NCBI RefSeq assembly: GCF_000282655.1
Contig: NZ_AKIV01000012.1
Coordinates: 1 to 38,742, forward strand
Direction: 5' to 3'
Length of the DNA: 38,742 nt
DNA from: Polaromonas sp. CF318
GTDB lineage: Bacteria; Pseudomonadota; Gammaproteobacteria; Burkholderiales; Burkholderiaceae_C
Shown: in pieces, positions 32,252 through 38,742 of the stretch
Layout: every line of letters begins with the position of its first letter
How positions within the stretch are numbered: position 1 is the stretch's first letter
The notes under the pieces: model-generated
Databases searched by the model: none
The model's input: the letters and a program-made list of their open reading frames with translations, nothing else
What the model was told of the DNA's origin: nothing
Program-made: the position numbers and the translations under genes

Positions 32252-33292
32252 TTATTGCGTGGCCCAGGCGGCGAAGCGTTTTTCCAGCGCCTCGCCCTGG
32301 TCGGCCCAGAAGCCTACGTTCATCTGGATCGCCTCTTTGGCGTTGGCCGGCGAGGTTGGTAGATCGTCCAGCACCTTTTTGTCCAGCTTGGCCAGGGCCT
32401 TGGTATTGACCGGGCCGTAGGCGATGTTCTGCGCGTACACGGCTTGCGTGGCGGGCTGGCTGGCGAAGGCGATGAATTTCATCGAGGCGTCCTTGTTGGG
32501 CGCGCCCTTGGGGATGACCCAGTAGTCCAGGTCGTAGATGCCGCCCGGCCAGTAGATCTTCAGGTTGCGGCCTTCGCGGTTGGCGGCGTCTATGCGGCCG
32601 TTGTAGACCGTGCTGAGGGCCACGTCGCCGGCCACCAGGAACTGGGCGGGCTGGGCGCCGGCTTCCCACCACTGGATGCTGGGCTTGAGTTCCGTCAGCT
32701 TGCGGAATGCGCGGTCCGCCCCTTCCTTGGTGGCCAGAACCTTGTAGACATCGGCGGGTTTGACGCCGTCGGCCATCAGCGCGAACTCTAGGTTGTAGCG
32801 GGCGCCCTTGCGCATGCCGCGCTTGCCGGGAATCTTTTTGACGTCCCAGAAGTCGGCCCAGCTGGCAGGGGCGGTCTTCACCTTGTCCGCATTCCAGGCC
32901 ATCACGGTGGACCAGACAAAAACGCCCACGCCGCACTCGCTGACGGCGGCGGGAAGGAAGTCGGCCTTGGCGCCAATCTTGCTAAAGTCGATTTTTTCGA
33001 ACAGGCCTTCGTCGCAGCCGCGCTGCACGTCGGGCGCCTCGACCTCGACCACGTCCCAGGTGACCTTTTTGGTCTCGACCATGGCCTTGATTTTGGCCTG
33101 CTCGCCGTTGTATTCGACAGCCACGACTTTGGTGCCCGCCTTTTCATAGGGCTCGTAATAGGCTTTTTTCTGCGCATTGGCATTGGCGCCGCCGAAGTTG
33201 ACGACGGTGATCTGCTGCTGCGCGAACGCGGGCACGGCCAGGCAAGACGCCATGGCGATGGCGATGATGTTTTTGTTCATGGGGCTCTTCAT
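32252..33292 (-). CDS. PotD-like periplasmic receptor of the amine/GABA ABC importer (first copy)
   Basis: A 346-residue receptor. The signal peptide ends at AFA (about residue 24) and the mature start is QQQITVVNFGGANANAQ. The segment WDVVEVEAPDVQRGCDEGLF and the tail LEKRFAAW agree with the paralogue at 28941-30056. The ATG at 33292 is chosen because GAGGAAG precedes it; the ATG at 33280 is a second option that would shorten the signal by four residues. It lies between the ATPase and permease genes. A polyamine or GABA ligand is inferred from the operon. Confidence 0.88.
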   Translation of the reverse strand: MKSPMNKNIIAIAMASCLAVPAFAQQQITVVNFGGANANAQKKAYYEPYEKAGTKVVAVEYNGEQAKIKAMVETKKVTWDVVEVEAPDVQRGCDEGLFEKIDFSKIGAKADFLPAAVSECGVGVFVWSTVMAWNADKVKTAPASWADFWDVKKIPGKRGMRKGARYNLEFALMADGVKPADVYKVLATKEGADRAFRKLTELKPSIQWWEAGAQPAQFLVAGDVALSTVYNGRIDAANREGRNLKIYWPGGIYDLDYWVIPKGAPNKDASMKFIAFASQPATQAVYAQNIAYGPVNTKALAKLDKKVLDDLPTSPANAKEAIQMNVGFWADQGEALEKRFAAWATQ

Positions 33293-33375
33293 GGTGCGAC
33301 TTCCTCGGTGGTTGATAAAAGTTGAAAGCTAAAACTTGAAAGCGAAGATCGAAAACGGGTGAGAAAGAAAGGCTG

Positions 33376-34461
33376 CTATGCCGCGTAAATCCGCGTGAAC
33401 GCGGCGGGAAACTCAAGATGCACGGCCTCTCCCGGCTGCGGCGGCGCCAGGCCGTCCAGCTGCGTCAGGGGTAGCTTGACTGTGGCCTCCGCCTGGCCGC
33501 TGCCGACCTCACACAGCAGCCGCAGGTGGTCGCCGAAATAGATGACGCGGGCCACGCGGGCCGGCAGTGTGCCGGCAACTGAAACAGGCGCCTGGCGATG
33601 CAGCACGATGCGCTCGGGCCGGACGTAGGCCTCAGCCTGCGCGCCCGCAGGCGCCTGGTTGACGTTGATCCCGTTGAGGAAGCGGCCGTCCGGCAGTTCG
33701 ATGCCGGCCGTGGTTGCCTTGCCCTTGAGCACCGTGCTGTCGCCCACAAAGCCGGCCACAAAGCGGTTGGAGGGCGTTTCATACAGGGCTTCGACGGGGG
33801 CCAGCTGCTGGATCACGCCATCGTTGAACACCGCCACGCGGTCGCTCATCGTCAGCGCTTCGCCCTGGTCGTGCGTGACGTAGACAAATGTGACGCCCAG
33901 CTGCTTGTGCAGCTCCTTCAGTTCAATCTGCATGTGCTCGCGCAATTGCTTGTCGAGTGCACCCAGCGGTTCGTCCATCAGCACCAGCTGGGGCTCGAAC
34001 ACCAGCGCCCGCGCCAGGGCAACGCGTTGCTGCTGGCCGCCCGACAGCTGTCCAGGCAGGCGGTCGGACATGCCCGACAGGCGGACCATGTCGAGCGCCC
34101 GCTGCACGCGGCTGTCTTGTTCGCCCTTTGAAACCTTGCGCACGGTGAGCGGATAGGCCACGTTCTGTCCCACGGTGAGGTGTGGGAAGAGGGCGTAGTT
34201 CTGGAACACCATGCCGAAGTTGCGCTTGTGCGGCGGCGTGCCGGTGATGGGCGAGCCGCCGAGGAAAATTTCCCCGGCGGTCGGCGATTCAAAACCGGCC
34301 AGCATCATCAGCGTGGTGGTTTTGCCCGAGCCCGAGGGGCCGAGCAGGCTGAGGAATTCCCCCTGGCGGATGTCGAGGTCGAGCTGCTGCACGACAAGCT
34401 GCTCGCCATCGTAGGTTTTTTGCACGCCTGAAAAGCGCACCAGGACCTTGTTGTCGCTCAT
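33376..34461 (-). CDS. PotA-like ABC transporter ATPase
   Basis: A 361-residue ATPase. Walker A GPSGSGKTT spans 41-49, Q-loop Q87, signature LSGGQ 139-143, and Walker B LVLMDEP 159-165; the LGALDKQLR D-loop follows. The C-terminal third is a TOBE-type regulatory domain (EAYVRPERIVLHR, GDHLRLLCEVG). This build is normal for PotA and related importers of the spermidine/putrescine type. It follows gabT after 36 bases. The window's other ABC permeases (19.9-22.3 kb) are of a different family and are not expected to use it. Confidence 0.92.
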   Translation of the reverse strand: MSDNKVLVRFSGVQKTYDGEQLVVQQLDLDIRQGEFLSLLGPSGSGKTTTLMMLAGFESPTAGEIFLGGSPITGTPPHKRNFGMVFQNYALFPHLTVGQNVAYPLTVRKVSKGEQDSRVQRALDMVRLSGMSDRLPGQLSGGQQQRVALARALVFEPQLVLMDEPLGALDKQLREHMQIELKELHKQLGVTFVYVTHDQGEALTMSDRVAVFNDGVIQQLAPVEALYETPSNRFVAGFVGDSTVLKGKATTAGIELPDGRFLNGINVNQAPAGAQAEAYVRPERIVLHRQAPVSVAGTLPARVARVIYFGDHLRLLCEVGSGQAEATVKLPLTQLDGLAPPQPGEAVHLEFPAAFTRIYAA

Positions 34462-34497
34462 TGTCTGCTCATCGTTGTTTGCGGGCCGGCCATGCCG

Positions 34498-35790
34498 TCA
34501 GCGCACCGCGGCGAAGCTGTCGGCCAGGATCTTCAGGCCTTCATCCAGCAGCGCGTCGGAGGCTGTGAGGGGAACCAGGATCCGGATCACGTTGCCGTAA
34601 GTGCCGCAGGACAACAGGATCAGGCCGCGCCGCGCCGCTTCGGCCACCACGCGTCTGGTCAGCGCCGCGTCGGGGCGGGAAGGCGCTCCGTCCTCGCAGA
34701 TCTCTATGGCCACCATGGCGCCCAGGCCGCGCACGTCGCCAATGGACTTTTCCGTTTCGGCGATGGCGCGCAGTCCTTTGAGAAGGTGGGCGCCCATGGA
34801 CTTGCTGCGCTCCAGGAGCTTTTCTTTTTCGAAAACCTTGAGCACCGCCAGGGCGGCCGCGCAGCCCAGGGGGCTTCCCGCGTAGGTGCCGCCAAGCCCG
34901 CCGGGGCCGGGTGCGTCCATGACTTCGGCGCGGCCGACCAGGCCCGCGATGGGGAAGCCGCCCGCCATGGATTTGGCCAGGGCAATCAGGTCGGGTGCCA
35001 CCGGCCACTGTTCGCTGGCGAACCAGGTGCCCGTGCGGCCCGCGCCGGTCTGGACCTCGTCGGCGATCAGCAGGATGCCGTGCCGGTCGGCCAGGGCCTT
35101 CAGCCGGCTGATGAATTCGGGCGGGGCGACGTAAAAGCCCCCTTCGCCCTGCACCGGTTCAATGATGAAGGCCGCCACGCGTTCGGGTTCAACGTCGTTT
35201 TTGAGGATCTGCTCGACCGAGTGCAGCGCCTGGTCCACGCTCACGCCGTGCAGGGCGTTGGGGAATTCGGCATGGAACACCTCACCGGGGAAGGGGCCGA
35301 AGCCCAGCTTGTAGGGCGCGACCTTGCCGGTCATGCCCAGGGTCATGTTGGTACGGCCGTGGTAGCCGCCCGTGAAGGCGACGACGCCGGGGCGCCTGGT
35401 ATAGGCCCGGGCCACCTTGACCGCGTTCTCGACCGCTTCGGCGCCGGTGGTCAGCAGCAGGGTCTTTTTGGCGAAATGGCCGGGCGCCAGGGCGTTGAGC
35501 TTTTCCGCCAGCTCCACATAAGGTTCATAGGCGACCACCTGGAAGCAGGTATGGGTGTAGAGGTCGAGCTGGGCCTTGACCGCGGCGATGACTTCGGGGT
35601 GCAGGTGGCCGGTGTTGAGCACGGCGATGCCGCCGGCGAAGTCGATGTAGCGGCGGCCTTCGACGTCCCACAGTTCGGCGTCTTTCGCCCGTCCGGCAAA
35701 AATCTCGTGTGCCTGGCCCACGCCGCGTGTCACGGCGGCTTGGCGGCGCGCCATCAGGGCGGCGTTGCTGGTAGTCTGGTTTGGCTGCAT
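34498..35790 (-). CDS. gabT: 4-aminobutyrate aminotransferase (GabT type)
   Basis: A 430-residue class III PLP aminotransferase. Phosphate-contact TTGAEAVENA (114-123), FTGGYHGRT (139-147), D244 in ADEVQTGAGRTG and the Schiff-base lysine K273 (LAKSMAGG) are all present. Sequence and length fit GabT, which makes succinate semialdehyde from GABA and 2-oxoglutarate. It is the first gene of the leftward unit and faces the MocR regulator across 182 bases. Delta-aminovalerate and related omega-amino acids are possible alternative substrates. No strong ribosome site is seen at the start. Confidence 0.9.
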   Translation of the reverse strand: MQPNQTTSNAALMARRQAAVTRGVGQAHEIFAGRAKDAELWDVEGRRYIDFAGGIAVLNTGHLHPEVIAAVKAQLDLYTHTCFQVVAYEPYVELAEKLNALAPGHFAKKTLLLTTGAEAVENAVKVARAYTRRPGVVAFTGGYHGRTNMTLGMTGKVAPYKLGFGPFPGEVFHAEFPNALHGVSVDQALHSVEQILKNDVEPERVAAFIIEPVQGEGGFYVAPPEFISRLKALADRHGILLIADEVQTGAGRTGTWFASEQWPVAPDLIALAKSMAGGFPIAGLVGRAEVMDAPGPGGLGGTYAGSPLGCAAALAVLKVFEKEKLLERSKSMGAHLLKGLRAIAETEKSIGDVRGLGAMVAIEICEDGAPSRPDAALTRRVVAEAARRGLILLSCGTYGNVIRILVPLTASDALLDEGLKILADSFAAVR

Positions 35791-35854
35791 GTGAAGGTGT
35801 TTTCAGGTTTCGGGTGAAGGGACGGGTGGACTGTAGAAGCCCGCGACCGGCCCG

Positions 35855-35916
35855 TCCATGTACACCTTTGCGTGCTTTTCAACACACTGTGCGGGTCTAG
35901 AATCCTGTACATGGAT
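35855..35916. promoter_or_regulatory. distant inverted repeat, candidate MocR/GabR operator
   Basis: TCCATGTACA (35855-35864) and TGTACATGGA (35907-35916) are perfect inverted copies with centres 52 bp apart, about five helical turns, in the divergent region between gabT and the regulator gene. A possible -10 (TAGAAT, 35898-35903) for the rightward gene lies between them. MocR-family proteins are domain-swapped dimers that bind spaced half-sites; the link to this regulator is inferred. Confidence 0.68.
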
Positions 35917-35972
35917 TCCCCAACCCGGTGCATGAGGATTGCGATGCACAATCTGCCTTTTTTGGTTTTTTG

Positions 35973-37388
35973 ATGCTCACACTGCGCCCGGAACTACAGA
36001 CGCCCCTGGTGAGCCAGATCGTTGACGGCCTGCGTGGGATGATTGCCGGGCAGGCGCTGAAACCGGGCGTCAAGCTGCCTTCCATCCGCGGTTTTGCCGC
36101 CATGCACGGCGTCAGCGTCTTCACGGTGGTGGAAGCCTACGATCGCCTGGTGGCCCAGGGATGGCTTGTTTCCCGGGCCAATGCCGGGTTTTTCGTCAAG
36201 CGCCGGGGCGACGAGGGGGCATCGGGCGCGCCCTATGCGCAGCCGCCCCAGCCGAAATTTGATGCGCGCTGGTACCTCAAGCAGATCTTCGAAAACCGCA
36301 ACCTGCCGATGAAACCCGGCTGCGGCTGGCTGCCCCACGATTTCCTGTTCGGGGACGCGCTGCGCCGCAGCATGCGGCAGCTGTCGGTGGACGGCTCCTC
36401 GCTGGAGGGTTACGGCCTGCCCCATGGGCATATGGCGCTGCGCATGGTCATCGCGGAGGCCCTGGCCGAAAACCAGATACCGGTTGAGGTGAACCAGGTG
36501 CTGCTGACCCAGGGCTCCAGCCAGGCGCTGGACCTGGTCGCCCGGCAACTCCTCAAGCCCGGCGACACGGTGCTGGTGGACAACCCGGGTTATCCCAACC
36601 TGATGTTCATGCTGCGTTTCCTGGGCGCCAATCTGGTGGGTGTGCCGCGCACTCCCACGGGCTACGACCTCGCCGCGCTGGAGGCGCTGCTGCTTGAGCA
36701 CAAGCCCAAGGCCTTTTTCACGCAGCCCCGCCTGCAAAGCCCGACCTGCTCCATCGCCTCGGCGGCCCATCTGCACCGCTTGCTGCAACTGGCCGAGGCG
36801 CATGACTTCATGCTGGTGGAAAACGACATTTACGCCGACATGGACCCGACCTCACGGTCCACGCTGGCCAGCCTGGACCAGCTGCGCCGCGTGGTGTACA
36901 TCGGCAGCTTTTCCAAAACCATTTCCCCGAACCTGCGCGTGGGCTACCTGCTGGCGCGAGGCGAGCTGATTGAAGACCTGGCCCAGCTCAAGATGATTTC
37001 CGGGCTGACGTCCTCGGACATCGCCGAGCGGCTGACGTTCGGGGTGGTCACCGACGGCCGCTGGCGCAAGCACCTCAAGTCGCTTCGGGAAAAGCTGGCC
37101 CTGGCGCATCGCAAGACCGAAAAGAATCTAAGCAGCCTGGGATTCGAGCTTTTCCATGAGCCGGGGGCCGGCATGTACCTGTGGGCCCGGCATCCGGACC
37201 TTCCGGACGGCGCCGTGCTGTCCAAGGAGGCCACGCCCGAGGGCATCATGCTCGGCCCGGGGCAGCTGTTTCTGCTGGAGCCCCACCCCACGGGCTGGCT
37301 GCGCTTTAACGTGGCTTTCAGTGACGATGAGCGCATATGGCGCTTTCTGGCCCAGCGCATTGAGCTGGGCCGGCAAGCCGCCCAGTAG
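35973..37388 (+). CDS. MocR/GabR-like regulator (GntR DNA-binding domain with aminotransferase fold)
   Basis: A 471-residue protein. Residues 11-75 form a GntR winged helix (LVSQIVDGLRGMI, LPSIRGFAAMHGVSVFTVV, VAQGWLVSRANAGFF). The rest is a class I aminotransferase-like domain with D285 (VENDIYAD) and the PLP lysine K315 (GSFSKTISPNLRVGY). Proteins of this type (GabR, PdxR) bind PLP and an amino acid to switch gene expression. Position divergent from gabT suggests a GABA-responsive activator. The GTG at 35928 would add 15 residues not typical of the family, so the ATG at 35973 is preferred. The inverted repeat lies upstream. Confidence 0.85.
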   Translation: MLTLRPELQTPLVSQIVDGLRGMIAGQALKPGVKLPSIRGFAAMHGVSVFTVVEAYDRLVAQGWLVSRANAGFFVKRRGDEGASGAPYAQPPQPKFDARWYLKQIFENRNLPMKPGCGWLPHDFLFGDALRRSMRQLSVDGSSLEGYGLPHGHMALRMVIAEALAENQIPVEVNQVLLTQGSSQALDLVARQLLKPGDTVLVDNPGYPNLMFMLRFLGANLVGVPRTPTGYDLAALEALLLEHKPKAFFTQPRLQSPTCSIASAAHLHRLLQLAEAHDFMLVENDIYADMDPTSRSTLASLDQLRRVVYIGSFSKTISPNLRVGYLLARGELIEDLAQLKMISGLTSSDIAERLTFGVVTDGRWRKHLKSLREKLALAHRKTEKNLSSLGFELFHEPGAGMYLWARHPDLPDGAVLSKEATPEGIMLGPGQLFLLEPHPTGWLRFNVAFSDDERIWRFLAQRIELGRQAAQ

Positions 37389-37396
37389 CGGCTTGG

Positions 37397-38080
37397 TCAG
37401 ATCTCGATGACGCGGCGGGCAAAGCCCTCAAGATAGTCCATGAGCTTGTTGGCGCCCAGCACCGCGGCGGCCTCGTCGCCCGTGGCGATGCCCTGGGCCA
37501 GTTCCATGTGAAAACGCGCGCCTTCGGCGATCTCGCCCTCGTGCTGGTAGGCGTACCAGAAGCGGCGGCACTGCACGATCAGCGGCACCACGCTCTTGAC
37601 GGCCGAGCTGTTGCGGCAGGCCTCGTGGTTGACCAGGTCCAGCTCGTGGTCGGCCGCCATATAGGCCTCGAGGTTGGCGCGCTCGGCGGCCTTGACCATC
37701 TTGGCCGCGCAGCCGACGATGGCCTTGCGCTGGGCCGCCGTGGCGCGGCGCGCCGAGCACGCGGCGATCACGCCTTCGAGCACGCGCCGTGTGAGGATCA
37801 CGTCCAGGTGGTCGGCCAGGTCGATGTTGGAGACCAGCAGGCCGCGCCGGGGCTGCTGCACGATCAGGCCTATGGAGACCATGCGCAGCAGCGCCTCGCG
37901 CACCGGGGTGCGGCCCAGTTGGGTGCGCTGGGCCAGGTCGGCCTCGACCACGGGCGCCCCGGGCTGCAGTTGCAAGGTGGCGATCATGGCTTCGATCGCG
38001 TCGTAGGCGACGTCGGCGGCCCGGCGCTTAAGGGGTGTTGGCTGTGCGGTCGTGGACAGGGACATGGTGTTGTTGGGCAT
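37397..38080 (-). CDS. FCD-type GntR-family transcriptional regulator
   Basis: A 227-residue regulator. The winged helix (AYDAIEAMIATLQLQPG, LAQRTQLGRTPVREALLRMVSIGLI) carries the GRTPVREAL recognition motif at 56-64. The C-terminal helical FCD domain has the metal-ligand-like region AADHELDLVNHEACRNS. FCD regulators usually sense organic acids. The gene overlaps the end of the LivM-type gene by 53 bases on the same strand. The starts at 38080 and 38065 are both possible; 38080 gives the more usual linker. It probably belongs to the branched-chain transporter unit to the right. Confidence 0.82.
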   Translation of the reverse strand: MPNNTMSLSTTAQPTPLKRRAADVAYDAIEAMIATLQLQPGAPVVEADLAQRTQLGRTPVREALLRMVSIGLIVQQPRRGLLVSNIDLADHLDVILTRRVLEGVIAACSARRATAAQRKAIVGCAAKMVKAAERANLEAYMAADHELDLVNHEACRNSSAVKSVVPLIVQCRRFWYAYQHEGEIAEGARFHMELAQGIATGDEAAAVLGANKLMDYLEGFARRVIEI

Positions 38081-38742
38081 CTCGGCGTTGCAACAGGGCC
38101 TGCCATTCGCCGACCAGGCCGCGCCGGAAGAACGATACACAGACGATGAAGGTCAGGCCTATGAGCACGGTCACCACGCCGCCCAGGGCGGCGAGGTGGT
38201 TCTGCAGGCTGACCACCAGTGTGGAGCCTACCACGGGCCCCCAGCTGGTGCCTAGCCCTCCGAGCAGCGTCATCAGCAGCACTTCGGTCGAGGTGCTCAG
38301 CATCACGTCGTTGAGTGCCGACAGCTGCAGCACCAGCGCCTTGAGCGAGCCGGCCAGCCCGGCCAGCGCGGCCGACAGCATGAAGGCGTAAAGCTTGCAG
38401 CGGTCGGTGTCGTAGCCCAGCGAGACGGCGCGCGGCGCATTGTCGCGCAGCGCCTTGAGCGCCTGGCCGAAGGGCGAGTGCACGATGCGGTGTATCGCCA
38501 GGAAGGCCGCGACGAACACCGCCAGCGTGAAGTAATACATGTTGTTGTCCACCGAGAGGTCGACCAGGCCCAGCAGCTTGCCGCGCGGGATGCCCTGCAT
38601 GCCGTCCTCGCCGCCGGTCCAGGGGATCTGCACCGCCAGGAAGTAGGCCACCTGCGAGAGCGCCAGGGTGATCATCGCGAAGTAGATGCCGGTGCGGCGT
38701 ATCGCCAGCGTGCCTATCAGCCAGCCTATGGCGGTGGCCACC
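38028..38742 (-). CDS. LivM-type branched-chain amino acid ABC permease (partial, C-terminal part)
   Basis: The final 237 residues of a permease whose start lies beyond the right edge. Recognisable pieces are TGIYFAMITLALSQ, GGEDGMQGIP (the GG-G/A-G loop), SPFGQALKALRDNAPRAVSLGYD, the cytoplasmic contact region of LivM, and LLGGLGTSWGPVVGS. Members import branched-chain or other hydrophobic amino acids, amides or aromatic acids. The C-terminus is unusual in histidine (QQHHVPVHD) and overlaps the GntR gene. Whether LivH, LivG, LivF and a receptor follow is not visible here. Confidence 0.9.
   Translation of the reverse strand, partial: VATAIGWLIGTLAIRRTGIYFAMITLALSQVAYFLAVQIPWTGGEDGMQGIPRGKLLGLVDLSVDNNMYYFTLAVFVAAFLAIHRIVHSPFGQALKALRDNAPRAVSLGYDTDRCKLYAFMLSAALAGLAGSLKALVLQLSALNDVMLSTSTEVLLMTLLGGLGTSWGPVVGSTLVVSLQNHLAALGGVVTVLIGLTFIVCVSFFRRGLVGEWQALLQRRDAQQHHVPVHDRTANTP

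Overview
The DNA is GC-rich (about two thirds by eye). Its gene content (Bug-type tricarboxylate receptors, TctA/TctB, a phthalate-type Rieske oxygenase, MocR and FCD-GntR regulators) fits a betaproteobacterium of the order Burkholderiales, most likely Comamonadaceae. That placement is inferred from style and content, not from a marker gene. I see no IS element, CRISPR array, prophage or rRNA.

Left part (1-6513): an aromatic-acid module. A dihydrodiol dehydrogenase-like protein and a phthalate dioxygenase reductase-like flavo-iron-sulfur protein run leftward. A Rieske oxygenase, a periplasmic Bug receptor, a 4,5-dihydroxyphthalate decarboxylase-like enzyme and a DMT permease run rightward. 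A 22-bp palindrome lies in the divergent promoter region. Together these would convert phthalate (or a close relative) to protocatechuate.

6545-14410: a TetR-type regulator diverges from eight tightly packed genes: flavoprotein, DUF1365, cyclopropane-synthase-like methyltransferase, chalcone-isomerase-like secreted protein, MFS carrier, DUF3833 lipoprotein, SDR and NTF2-like protein. Four junctions are ATGA overlaps. The set looks like an envelope lipid modification pathway. Two copies of a near-palindrome lie in front of it.

14420-17358: a small chromosomal integron. The integrase gene has lost its catalytic centre through an internal deletion. Its promoter, a perfect CTGT-N8-ACAG SOS box, an attI-like region and four cassettes can still be read. 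Cassette limits are supported by complementarity between the first bases of a cassette and the R'' box at its end for cassettes 1 to 3. attC1 is intact; the later ones are worn. Cassette 2 encodes a RibD-like deaminase domain joined to an unknown C-terminal domain. The block is visibly less GC-rich than its surroundings. A tRNA-Gly(CCC) gene follows directly.

17550-27270: a CYTH-CHAD protein; a methyltransferase coupled to a receptor-permease fusion and a second permease with no ATPase beside them; a DsrE-like exported protein; TctA and TctB without a TctC; and a TctE/TctD-like two-component system.

27300-37388: a complete uptake and breakdown unit for GABA or a related amine: aminotransferase, ABC ATPase, receptor, two permeases, a second paralogous receptor and a succinate-semialdehyde dehydrogenase. 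A MocR/GabR-like regulator is divergent. A 10-bp inverted repeat with centres 52 bp apart lies between regulator and operon.

37397-38742: an FCD-type GntR regulator overlapping the end of a LivM-type branched-chain amino acid permease that continues past the window edge.

Stretches without genes are short. 24842-25070 and 28779-28940 hold no structure I could recognise.
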